This document shows positions 17,592-26,700 of a stretch of 64,000 nucleotides of DNA, one piece after another. Location: assembly GCF_040675465.1 (NCBI RefSeq), contig NZ_JBFAPA010000001.1, positions 496,001 to 560,000 on the forward strand, in the 5' to 3' direction. The position numbers and the translations under genes were made by a program. The stretch's first letter is position 1. The number at the start of each line of letters is the position of its first letter. Source of the DNA: Kibdelosporangium sp040675465 (GTDB taxonomy: Bacteria; Actinomycetota; Actinomycetes; Mycobacteriales; Pseudonocardiaceae). Under the pieces are notes generated by a model. That model had not been told where the DNA came from. It did not search any database and saw only the letters and a list, made by a program, of their open reading frames with translations.

Positions 17592-18679
17592 CTGCGCGCC
17601 TTCATCAGGTCCAGCGCCTCGGCCCTGGACGACGCCGAGGTCTTGAAGATGCCGCGCACCGCCGACGTCGTGGTCCGCGCCCCGGGCTTGCGGATCCCCC
17701 GCATCGACATGCACAGGTGCTCGGCCTCGACCACCACGATCGCCCCGCGCGGCTGCAACGTGCGCACCAGCGAGTCGGCGATCTGCGAGGTCAGCCGTTC
17801 CTGCACCTGCGGCCGTTTCGCATAGGCGTCGACCAGCCGCGCCAGCTTCGAAAGCCCGGTCACTTTCCCGTGTTCGTTGGGGATGTAACCGACATTCGCG
17901 ACCCCATGGAATGGCAGCAAATGGTGTTCGCAGTTATGCGTCAAATGCCCCGCCACCAAAAAAGTCGGATGCGGGTCACAAGTAAAACTGTGAACCGTGA
18001 CCGGCCCGGGAATCGGCTCGACCGACTCGACCTCGGCCCACTCCGAGCCGGCCAGGCTGGTCCGGTGCGAATCCTGGGCGAACCCGTGCCGCAGGGACCA
18101 CCCGTCCACCGACGCGCCGACCGCGGCGAGCGCCGGACGGGCAAGGGCCTTCCCACCCGGCACCGTCCATTCGACGGATGTCCCGGCGACGTCCTTCGCC
18201 TCCATCCAGCCCGCGGGCGTCGCGAGCGGATGGTCGGGCGTCACCCGGAACCGGCCCTTCGCGGTCCGCACCTCGACGAGCCCGGGAGCCGTCCGAGTGG
18301 TCACACCAACGACCGTGGTCTCGGTGAGCTCGCCGTCCACCAAGGTCCACAACCGGTCACCGGCACCGACGATCCGAGCCGCTTTCGGCCCGTCAACGGC
18401 ATCGACCGGCTGCGCCCCCGGCAGGCAGTACGAGTACATCGGGATGTCCGTGACCAGGACGAGTTCTTCGTGGCTCTCGTCGAACGTCTTGGCCAGGACG
18501 GAGTCCGCGTCCATGTACAGACCGGCGAACATCTCCCGGTAGGCGCGGGCGACCCGCGCCGGGGTGTCCGCGAGGCCTTCGCGGTCGGGGTCCTCGCCGC
18601 AGGCCAGCAGCAGCTCGCGGACCGCGTTCTCGGCGCGGACCTGGTCGAATACAGGCCGAACGGAGTGACCGGGGGCCAC
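17588..18679 (-). CDS. folE: GTP cyclohydrolase I interrupted by an in-frame mini-intein
   Basis: The 363-residue precursor comprises an N-extein (84 residues, from VFDQVRAENAVRELL to the strand ending IPMYSY), a 165-residue intein, and a C-extein of 114 residues beginning CEHHLLPFHGVANVGY. Without the intein the two parts give a normal-length (198 residues) FolE with the zinc ligands Cys and His in CEHH and Cys in EAEHLCMSMRG. FolE converts GTP to dihydroneopterin triphosphate, the first step of folate synthesis. Relatives read MYSTCEHH; here the residue before the junction is Tyr. The start is uncertain: GTG 18679 is the best family match but has a weak ribosome site, and a CTG at 18706 overlapping the ftsH stop is possible. 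It is coupled to folP by ATGA. Confidence 0.93.
   Translation of the reverse strand: MAPGHSVRPVFDQVRAENAVRELLLACGEDPDREGLADTPARVARAYREMFAGLYMDADSVLAKTFDESHEELVLVTDIPMYSYCLPGAQPVDAVDGPKAARIVGAGDRLWTLVDGELTETTVVGVTTRTAPGLVEVRTAKGRFRVTPDHPLATPAGWMEAKDVAGTSVEWTVPGGKALARPALAAVGASVDGWSLRHGFAQDSHRTSLAGSEWAEVESVEPIPGPVTVHSFTCDPHPTFLVAGHLTHNCEHHLLPFHGVANVGYIPNEHGKVTGLSKLARLVDAYAKRPQVQERLTSQIADSLVRTLQPRGAIVVVEAEHLCMSMRGIRKPGARTTTSAVRGIFKTSASSRAEALDLMKARR
17933..18427 (-). other. Mini-intein (Hint domain, no homing endonuclease) within folE
   Basis: The 165 codons start with Cys1 (CLPGAQPV, block A) and end HLTHN, followed by the extein Cys (block G). Block B is visible as GRFRVTPDHPLATPAGW with the T-x-x-H motif (Thr63, His66). 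Block F is VHSFTCDPHPTFLVAG. The penultimate His164 and terminal Asn165 needed for Asn cyclisation are present, and the +1 nucleophile is the extein Cys. Only about 55 residues separate blocks B and F, too few for a LAGLIDADG or HNH endonuclease. All splicing residues are intact, so autocatalytic excision is expected. Confidence 0.92.
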
Positions 18680-18702
18680 TCCGTTCGGGTTGATGTCGCT
18701 GC

Positions 18703-20889
18703 TCAGCTCTTGTCCCGCTCGTCCGGGTCCTGGTTGGGGGACGTGGCGGGCCGCCAGCCGGGAGGCGCGCCGTAGTTGGGCGGGCCGCCGGCCCGCTTCT
18801 CCGGCGTGTACGGCGGCGGAGGCGAGTAGCCGGGCTGCGGGGTGTACGAGGCAGGCGGCAGGCCGTTGGGCAGCGCGCCGTTGTTCGCCTCCTTGGGCAG
18901 GTCCTTGGCCCCGCCCACGGCACCGACCGGGGTCGGCTCCGGCTCCTCCTGCAGCGGCGGCCACGGCTCGCCCCGCTCCATCGCCAGCTCACCGCGGGTC
19001 TTGACCGGCGGCTTGTCGGACGGGACGCGCTCGCCGAAGTCGTTGAACGCGGTGATCCGGGGGCGCTTCTCCACCCGGGAGAAGATCCGCTCCAGGTCCT
19101 TGCGCTGCAACGTCTCCTTGTCCAGCAGCTCGACCACCAGGTCGTCGAGGACGTCGCGGTAGGTGTTGAGCACCTCCCACGCCTCGGTGTGGGCCGCCTC
19201 GATCAGCGCCCGCACCTCCTCGTCGATCTCGTGCGCGACCTCCAGCGAGTAGTCCGGCGCGTGGCCCATCGACCGGCCCAGGAACGGGTCGCCCTGGTCC
19301 TGGCCGTACTTCACGGCACCCAGCCGGGCGCTCATGCCGTACTCGGTCACCATCGCCTTGGCGATCTTGGTGGCCTGGTCGATGTCCGAGGAGGCACCGG
19401 TGGTCGGCTCGTGGAACACCAGCTCCTCGGCTGAACGCCCGCCGAGCGCGAACACCAGGCGCGCGATCATCTCCGAGCGGGTCATCAAGCCCTTGTCGTC
19501 CTCGGGGACGACCAGAGCGTGCCCGCCCGTGCGGCCGCGCGGCAGGATGGTCAGCTTGTAGACCGGCTCGAGGTCCGGCATCGCCCACGCGGCGAGCGCG
19601 TGCCCGCCCTCGTGGTAGGCGGTGATCTTCTTCTCCTTCTCGGAGATGATCCGGCTCTTGCGGGCCGGACCGCCGATCACCCGGTCCACCGACTCCTCGA
19701 GCGCGAGACCGTCGATCATGGTGCCGTTCTGGCGAGCAGTCAGCAGCGCGGCCTCGTTGAGCACGTTGGCCAGGTCGGCGCCGGACATCCCGACGGTCCG
19801 CTTGGCCAGCGCCTGCAGGTCCACGTCGGCCGCCATCGGCTTGCCCTTGGAGTGCACCTCGAGGATCTTGCGGCGGCCGGTCAGGTCCGGCGCGGAGACC
19901 GGGATCTGCCGGTCGAACCGGCCCGGGCGCAGCAGCGCCGGGTCGAGGATGTCCGGCCGGTTGGTCGCCGCGATCAGGATGATCCCGCCGCGCGCGTCGA
20001 ACCCGTCCATCTCGACCAGCAGCTGGTTCAGGGTCTGCTCGCGCTCGTCGTGACCACCGCCGAGGCCGGCGCCGCGCTGGCGGCCGACCGCGTCGATCTC
20101 GTCGACGAAGATGATGCACGGCGCGTTCTGCTTCGCCTGCTCGAACAGGTCGCGGACACGCGAGGCACCGACACCGACGAACATCTCGACGAAGTCCGAT
20201 CCGGAGATCGTGTAGAACGGCACGCCCGCCTCACCGGCGACCGCACGCGCCAGCAGCGTCTTGCCGGTTCCGGGCGGGCCGTAGAGCAGCACGCCCTTCG
20301 GGATCTTCGCGCCGAGCGCCTGGTATCGGCCCGGGTTCTGGAGGAAGTCCTTGATCTCGTACAGCTCTTCGACGGCCTCGTCGGCACCGGCCACGTCGGC
20401 GAACGTGGTCTTGGGCATGTCCTTGGACAACTGTTTGGCCTTGGACTTGCCGAAGTTCATCACCCGGTTCCCGCCGCCCTGGACGTTGTTCATCATCCAG
20501 AGCAGCAGCAGGCCCAGCAGCACCAGCGGGATGGCGAACAGCAGGATCTGGGAGAGGAAGGACTCCTGTGTGACCTTCGTCTCGAAATTGACGTTGTTCG
20601 TCCGGAGCAGGTTGAACACGTCGTCGCCGGCCGTGGCCGGGAAGGACGTGAAGATCTGCCGCTGGCCGTCGGCCTTGCTGGGGTCCTTGAGGGTCAGCTT
20701 GAGCTGCTGCTCCTTGTCCTCCAGCGTCGCCTTGTCAACGTTGCCCGTGGTGACCTGCGTGATCGCCTGTGTGGTGGAGACCTGCGAATAGCCACGGGTG
20801 TCGTCGAAGATCGTGCTGAACGCGAGGTACAGCAGGAACACCGCCAAGATCCACAGCAGCGGGTTTCGGAGCAGTCGCTTGCGGTCCAA
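18703..20889 (-). CDS. ftsH: ATP-dependent zinc metalloprotease FtsH
   Basis: The membrane AAA+ protease has two transmembrane helices flanking a periplasmic segment (NPLLWILAVFLLYLAF and ILLFAIPLVLLGLLLLWMM). The AAA domain has GPPGTGKTLLARAVAGE and IIFVDEIDAVG, the second region of homology has ATNRPDILDPALLRPGRFDRQ, and the zinc site is HEGGHA. A Pro-rich C-terminal extension of about 130 residues is typical of actinobacteria. I choose the TTG at 20889 (LDRKRLLRNPLLWI) because relatives start MDRKRLLRNPLLW. The frame is open to another TTG at 20985 with a non-homologous leader. The gene precedes folE. Confidence 0.94.
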   Translation of the reverse strand: MDRKRLLRNPLLWILAVFLLYLAFSTIFDDTRGYSQVSTTQAITQVTTGNVDKATLEDKEQQLKLTLKDPSKADGQRQIFTSFPATAGDDVFNLLRTNNVNFETKVTQESFLSQILLFAIPLVLLGLLLLWMMNNVQGGGNRVMNFGKSKAKQLSKDMPKTTFADVAGADEAVEELYEIKDFLQNPGRYQALGAKIPKGVLLYGPPGTGKTLLARAVAGEAGVPFYTISGSDFVEMFVGVGASRVRDLFEQAKQNAPCIIFVDEIDAVGRQRGAGLGGGHDEREQTLNQLLVEMDGFDARGGIILIAATNRPDILDPALLRPGRFDRQIPVSAPDLTGRRKILEVHSKGKPMAADVDLQALAKRTVGMSGADLANVLNEAALLTARQNGTMIDGLALEESVDRVIGGPARKSRIISEKEKKITAYHEGGHALAAWAMPDLEPVYKLTILPRGRTGGHALVVPEDDKGLMTRSEMIARLVFALGGRSAEELVFHEPTTGASSDIDQATKIAKAMVTEYGMSARLGAVKYGQDQGDPFLGRSMGHAPDYSLEVAHEIDEEVRALIEAAHTEAWEVLNTYRDVLDDLVVELLDKETLQRKDLERIFSRVEKRPRITAFNDFGERVPSDKPPVKTRGELAMERGEPWPPLQEEPEPTPVGAVGGAKDLPKEANNGALPNGLPPASYTPQPGYSPPPPYTPEKRAGGPPNYGAPPGWRPATSPNQDPDERDKS

Positions 20890-21119
20890 TTCACTTACGG
20901 CCGCCCGGCGGCCTCGACCCTCCCTGGCTTGCTTACCGGGCCGTGGCAACCCCACAGCCCACACCGGCGGGACAATCCGGTCCAACCAGCGTACCGCCCA
21001 TATCCAACGCCGTTGGCGTCTAGTTCACTGAGGGTAGCTCGCGGCAGGGTGCCCTCGCCGGACACGGGAACTTAACGGGCGGGTTCCACGTGCGGTTCCC
21101 GGCGAAACTGAGGGGTCCC

Positions 21120-21674
21120 TCAGCTTGCGTAGACCTTGGGGTCCAGCGTGCCGATGTAGGGCAGGTCACGGTAGCGCTCGGCGTAGTCGAGGCCGTACCC
21201 GACGACGAACTCGTTCGGGATCTCGAAGCCCACGTACTCCACCGGCACGTCCACCTTGACCGCGTCCGGCTTGCGCAGCAGCGTGCACACCCGCAGCGTG
21301 GCCGGCCCGCGCGACTGCAGGTTCTTGAGCAGCCACGACAGGGTCAGGCCCGAGTCGATGATGTCCTCGACGATCAGCACGTCCCGGCCGGCGATGTCCC
21401 GGTCGAGGTCCTTGAGGATGCGCACCACCCCCGAGGAGGAGGTGGCCGAGCCGTAGGAGCTGACCGCCATGAACTCCAGCTGGACGGGGATCGGCAGGGC
21501 CCGGGCGAAGTCGGTCATGAACATCACGGCGCCCTTCAGGACGCCGACCAGCACGAGGTCCGAACGCGCGCCGCCGGCCGGATAGTCATCGGCCACCTGC
21601 TTGGCGAGTTCGGCGATCTTCTCGTTGATCTCTTGCTCGGTGATCAGCACGGAGGCGATGTCGCCGTCGTACAC
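21120..21674 (-). CDS. hpt: Hypoxanthine-guanine phosphoribosyltransferase
   Basis: The 184-residue enzyme has LVGVLKGAVMFMTD, MAVSSYGSATSSSG and the PRPP-binding VLIVEDIIDSGLTL, with VGYGLDYAERYRDLPYIG near the end. It salvages hypoxanthine and guanine to nucleotides. The GTG start has GGGAAGG just upstream and lies 11 bases after tilS, the same pairing as in most Gram-positive bacteria. Confidence 0.96.
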   Translation of the reverse strand: MYDGDIASVLITEQEINEKIAELAKQVADDYPAGGARSDLVLVGVLKGAVMFMTDFARALPIPVQLEFMAVSSYGSATSSSGVVRILKDLDRDIAGRDVLIVEDIIDSGLTLSWLLKNLQSRGPATLRVCTLLRKPDAVKVDVPVEYVGFEIPNEFVVGYGLDYAERYRDLPYIGTLDPKVYAS

Positions 21675-21685
21675 GCCTTCCCCTC

Positions 21686-22624
21686 TCAAGGTTCCCGGTC
21701 CGGCTTGTGCACGCAGAGCGTCCCATGGCCGCGCCGGGCCGCAAAGCCGCCCGGCAACCACACAGGCCCCTGACCACGCCATTCACTCACAAGGGCGTCC
21801 ACCGACCGGAGGTGTCCGGCAGTGAGTTCGGCCACCCCGGCATCTTTCAGCCAACTTCTCAGCACGCGTTTGCGGACCGCGACCGGCACGTCACGCAAAG
21901 CCGCTACCTGCAGTGTTCCTTTGTCCTCTGCGGACTCCAGAATGCGCGCGGACCATGCGTCGAGCGCGTCGAGGTCCTCCCGCAGCTGATCCGCCGTCCG
22001 CGCGAGGGCCCCGGGAACTCCACCCTGAAGGACCTCCTCCATGAGGGGGATGACCTCATGCCTCAGACGCACACGGGTGAAGCGTTGATCTTCGTTGTGC
22101 GGGTCCCGCCAAGGCTCCAGGCCCAGTTCCCGGCACGCCTGAACGGTCGTCGCGCGACGAACCGTGAGCAGCGGGCGGCCCCAGGGCGGGTCGAGGGCGC
22201 GCATGCCGGCGATCGACCTCGGCCCCGAGCCGCGGCCCAGTCCGAGCAGGACCGTCTCGGCCTGGTCGTCCAGGGTGTGGCCGAGCAGGACCAGGTCACC
22301 GTGGTGTCTGAGCGCCTCGTAACGGGCTTTTCGTGCCGCTGCTTCGGGGCCGCCGTGGGTGCCGACCTGGATCCGGACGATCTTGGCCTTGATGTCCCGT
22401 TGCCGGAGTTGCTCCGCCGCGGTCTCGGCGACCTCGGCGGAGTTGTGCTGCAGGCCGTGGTCGACGATCACCGCTGTCACTTCGGTCAGCGTGCTTGCCG
22501 CTACGGCCAGCGCGAGGGAGTCGGCTCCGCCGGACACCCCGACCGCGATCCGGTCCGGATCGGTGTGCTGGAGCAGGGCTTTGACCGCGGTGCGGACGAT
22601 CAGGGACGCACTCGGCGCAGCCAT
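21686..22624 (-). CDS. tilS: tRNA(Ile)-lysidine synthase
   Basis: The 312-residue N-type ATP pyrophosphatase has the PP-loop GVSGGADSLALA, VDHGLQ, GHTLDDQAET and RDPHNEDQRFTRVRLRHEV. It converts C34 of tRNA-Ile(CAU) to lysidine so that the tRNA reads AUA codons, and it is essential. The C-terminal substrate-binding region is short, as in other actinobacteria. Its start overlaps the end of the upstream DUF2342 gene by 25 bases. Confidence 0.95.
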   Translation of the reverse strand: MAAPSASLIVRTAVKALLQHTDPDRIAVGVSGGADSLALAVAASTLTEVTAVIVDHGLQHNSAEVAETAAEQLRQRDIKAKIVRIQVGTHGGPEAAARKARYEALRHHGDLVLLGHTLDDQAETVLLGLGRGSGPRSIAGMRALDPPWGRPLLTVRRATTVQACRELGLEPWRDPHNEDQRFTRVRLRHEVIPLMEEVLQGGVPGALARTADQLREDLDALDAWSARILESAEDKGTLQVAALRDVPVAVRKRVLRSWLKDAGVAELTAGHLRSVDALVSEWRGQGPVWLPGGFAARRGHGTLCVHKPDREP

Positions 22625-23658
22625 GCCTCAGGGTCCGTGATCTCCGCGCGCCGCGGCAGGGTCTCCGGCGAGGTCCAGACGGTGTTGAAGCCGTCCATCC
22701 CGGCCGCGTCGACGATGTGCTTGGTGAACGCGGCGCCCGCGGCGTACTGCTTGACCTTGGCGTCCACACCCAGAAGTGTGCGCAGCACCCGGTCGAGCAA
22801 CCCGCCGCCGCGACGGCGTTCGGTGAACCGCCGCCGGATGACGTCCACGGTCGGCACGACCGCCGGGCCAACGTCGTCCATGACGAAGTCCGCATGCCCT
22901 TCGAGCAGCGTCGACAGCGAAATGAGCCGATCGAAGGTCTCGCGTTGTTCGGCGGACTGGAGCAGCTCCATCAACGCCACCGGGCCGGTGGACGTGCCGC
23001 TGTTGTCCAGCGACCGCCGCCGCGCCTGCTTGATCACCTCGGGCAACCGGTTCAGCGCGCTCGCGGCGGTGTCGTCCATGCCGGACAGGAACTTCTTCAC
23101 CTCGCCCGCGAAGTACTCGCGCAGCCACGGGACCGCGGTGAACTGCAGCCGGTGCGTGCACTCGTGCAGCGCCACCCACATCCGGAAGTCGCGCGCGGGC
23201 ACGTCCAAAGCTCGTTGCGCGCCAATGATGTTCGGCGCGACCAGGAGGAGACGGCCGCCGTCGTTGAACGGGTCGTACTGGCCGAGCACCCGGGAACCCA
23301 GGAACGCCAGCACCATCCCGGCCTGCACCCCGGCGCTGCCCGCCATCACGCTGCCCAAGGGGCCCGAGTAGGCCCGTGGCAGGGCACCTTCGGTGAGCAC
23401 GGCCAGGCCCTCGGCCGCGGCCTTGATCCAGCCGGGCCGGTCGACGACCTCGCCCGGCGGCAGTGGCAGGCCCGCACCGAGCCCGGTCTGCAGCCGCACG
23501 TGCCCTTCGGCGACGTCGGTGATCTCCCGCAGCTCGCGGACCGCCGCCTCGGCCTCCGCTATCGGGACGTTCGGGCCGCCCCGGACCAGCCGTTGCCCGG
23601 TGGAGACGGCGAGCGCCCAGTCCACGGGCGACCCGGCCCCATCACGCTTGATCTCCAT
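22600..23658 (-). CDS. Zinc-dependent metalloprotease of the DUF2342 (F420-biosynthesis-associated) family
   Basis: The roughly 352-residue protein has the family zinc motif WVALHECTHRLQF and the downstream LLEGHADFVMDDVG that provides the third ligand. It corresponds to mycobacterial Rv3626c between dacB and tilS. The family label refers to gene association; its substrate is unknown. The ATG at 23658 has GGTGGA about nine bases upstream; a GTG at 23670 is an alternative. Confidence 0.88.
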   Translation of the reverse strand: MEIKRDGAGSPVDWALAVSTGQRLVRGGPNVPIAEAEAAVRELREITDVAEGHVRLQTGLGAGLPLPPGEVVDRPGWIKAAAEGLAVLTEGALPRAYSGPLGSVMAGSAGVQAGMVLAFLGSRVLGQYDPFNDGGRLLLVAPNIIGAQRALDVPARDFRMWVALHECTHRLQFTAVPWLREYFAGEVKKFLSGMDDTAASALNRLPEVIKQARRRSLDNSGTSTGPVALMELLQSAEQRETFDRLISLSTLLEGHADFVMDDVGPAVVPTVDVIRRRFTERRRGGGLLDRVLRTLLGVDAKVKQYAAGAAFTKHIVDAAGMDGFNTVWTSPETLPRRAEITDPEAWLRRVRP

Positions 23659-23756
23659 CGCCGCTTCCACCCCACCGACGCTACCTCAGCATTTGCGTCC
23701 CGTGGCGACACAACCACGGACAGCACATGAATGGTTACCTCGGTGTTCACCGGGTT

Positions 23757-26700
23757 TCACCTGCAGCCGCAGCTCCGGAGGGTCGAGGCGACCGCGTCGA
23801 GCGCCGGGCGGGCGGCGTCCGCGGCGGTCCCGTTGGTCATCATCGCGAACACCAGGATCCGGCCGTCGGCGTCCAGGACGACCCCGGCGAGCGAGTTCAC
23901 CCCGGACAGCGTGCCGGTCTTGGCCCGGACCCAGCCGCGGCCGACCGCGGACGGCGTCCCGGGCTGGAACCGAGGCTCCAGGGTCCCGCTGCCACCGGCG
24001 ACGGGCAGACCGCCGAGCAACGAACGCAACTTGGCGGTCCTCGGATCCTTGCCGTCCGGCCCGGCCGCGACCGCGAGCACCGACGCCAGCAGCCTGGCAG
24101 GCACATGGTCCGATGTGGACAGTCCACTGCCGTCGATCAGCGCCGCACCGGTCGTGTCGAACCCGTTCTCCTGCAACACCTTCAGCGTCGACCGGCTCAC
24201 CCCGGCGAACGACGGCTCCTCGCCGACGGCCTTGGCGACCTCACGGGCGACGGTCTCGGCGAGCACGTTGTCGGAGATCTGCAGGTAGTTGTCGATCAGC
24301 TCGGCCAGCGGCGCGGACCGGATCTCGCCGAGCACCTTCGCGTCGGCCTCGGCGGTGATCTCCGGCTTCGCGGCGACCGTGGCACCGAGGCGTTTCGCCA
24401 GCTCGGTGGCGAGCGTGCGGGCGGGCTGGCCGCTGCGGGCGCTGACATCCAGCGCCGGGTTCTGCCGTCCGCCGTCCATCATCGCGGGCACGATCGGGGC
24501 GATGTACCCACCCGGCACGTCCCCGGGGATCCAGCCCTGCGCGAGACCGTCGCCGGTGTACCGGGTGACATCCAGGTAGACCTGCGTGACCTTGCCCCCT
24601 GCGTTCGCTTTCACCTGTGCGACAAGGTCATCCAGGTGCGCGGCGCCCTCGTAGACCGAGTTCTTCCCGGCGGGCAACGAGGAGATGGTCGGGTCGCCGC
24701 CGCCGACGAGCACCACCGACCCGGGTTCCTTCCCGGCCACCACCCGGGTGACGAACTGCTGGCCACGGTCGAGCTTCAGCAACGCCGCCGCCGACGTCAG
24801 CACCTTCGCGGTCGACGCGGGCATGATCGGCGTGGTGGAGTTGCGTTCCCACAACATCGTCCCGGTCGACGCGTCCATCACCGCGCCGGTCAACGTGCCC
24901 AACGCGGGCGCGGACGCAGGCCCGGACAAAGCGTTCTTCACCCCATCAGGGGTAGGCATGGGTGCGTCCGCACTGGGTCCCTTGAGGGCAGGCGTGAACG
25001 CCACCGGCGAAGGCGCGGGCTGGATCGCCACCGCGGGCGTGTCCTTGCCCAGCAACTTCTCCCGCACCTGCGGCACCCCGAAGGCAACCCCAACCGCCAC
25101 AACGACAACAGCGGCGGCGGTGATCAGCAGGGCCTTCTTCTTGTTGCGTGGGGGCGCTTCCCGGGTCGGCTCGTCGTCCTCTTCCTTGGTGGGTTTGGGT
25201 TCGATGCGGACGGGGGCGGCGCGCGGGGGCTCCGGGGGTGGGTACCCGGGGCGGCTGACGGGTTTGACCGCGGGGCGGGAGTCCGGGTCCACCATCGGGA
25301 AGATGGCCGGGAGCTGGATGCGTTTGGTCGCTTCCTCGGTGTAGGAGCCGGGTTGGCGAGGCGGGACTTGGAGGCGGGAGGTGGCCGCCTCGGGTTTGCG
25401 CATCGGCGAGGTGGGTTGCGCTTCGGGCTTGGCCGGGCGGACGGGCGCCAGGCCCGCGACCGTCGGTGGGTCGATGGCCTTGCGCGGCGTGGCTAGGGGC
25501 CCGGTCTTGCCCTGGACGCCGGTGTTGCCCGGCGTGGTCAGGAGGCCAGGGTTACCCGGCCCGTTGGGGCCTGGCTTGCCCTGCGTGCCGGGTTTGCCCG
25601 GCGCGTTCAGAGGCCCGGTCTTGCCTTGGGGCCCCGTGTTGCTCGGTGCGCCTGGGGCATTCGGCGGGCCTGATTTGTTCGCCTGGCCAGGCTGGGCCGG
25701 GGCGTTCGGGGGGCCTGCTTTGCCTGCCATGGCTGCGTTGCCCGGCGGCTTCACCGACTGGGTGGCTGCCAGGCCGGGCGGGGTGAGTGGCGGGCCGGCT
25801 TGATTGGCGGTCTTGCCCGGGAGGCTGGTTTGGGTGGGTGGTTTGCCGGGCTGGGCCGGTTGCGTTGACCGGGTGGGTGGGGCTGGTGGCCGTCCTGGTT
25901 GGTTGGGCGGTTCGGTCGGACGGGTTGGTGTGGTGGGGCGGGTGCGGCCGGGTTTGGTCGGCGAGTCGTCGCGGGTGCGTGGCTGGGTTGGTGAGTCGTC
26001 GGTCTTGCCGGGTCGCACGGGGGTCAGGCCGGTCACCGTGGCGGGCTCGTCCGACGGCTCCGGGGTCTTCGGCTTGACCGGCTTCAACCCCGACACCGTC
26101 GGCGGTTCACTCAGCCGGGCGGTCTTCTCGCCTTCACCCGCCGCGGGCTTGACCGGTTCCACCCCGGACAACGTCGCGGGCTCGTCGGGAGCCGCCACGT
26201 CGTCGCGCCGCACGGGCTCGATCCGCGAGAGCGTCGCGGGCTCATCAGGCTCCTTGCCAACGCGCTCCTCGGACGGCTGGAACAACGACCACCCGGGCTC
26301 ATCCGGAGCCTCACCACTCGGCTCGAACGCCGACCACCTCCACGACGGGCCGGTGTCGCCGTCCTCATCCCGCTGAACAGGCGCCACCCCGGAGAACGTC
26401 GCAGGCTCAGCCTCGGGCCCCTGCACCCCCGCGGAAGCCGGCTCCGTCGCCGACGCCACCTCAGCGGCAAACCCCGCCCACAGCTCCGGCTCGGCCTCCG
26501 GGGCCACCTCAGCGGCAAGGCCCGGTTCCGCGCCATCGACCTCATCGACCGACTCCACATCGGGCTCATCAGCAGCGCCCGGCTCCGCCGACCACCTCGA
26601 GCCCGACTCCGCGGCAGGGCCCGGCTCGCCATCCGCCGACCACCCCGATGCCGACTCAGCAGCAGGATCCGGCTCGCCTGCCCAAGCCCGGACTGACTCA

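Noticed and set aside
17588..18964. Longer 458-residue FolE starting inside ftsH
   Set aside because: The first roughly 95 residues are out-of-frame ftsH C-terminus and match no FolE; the conserved part begins at VFDQVRAEN.
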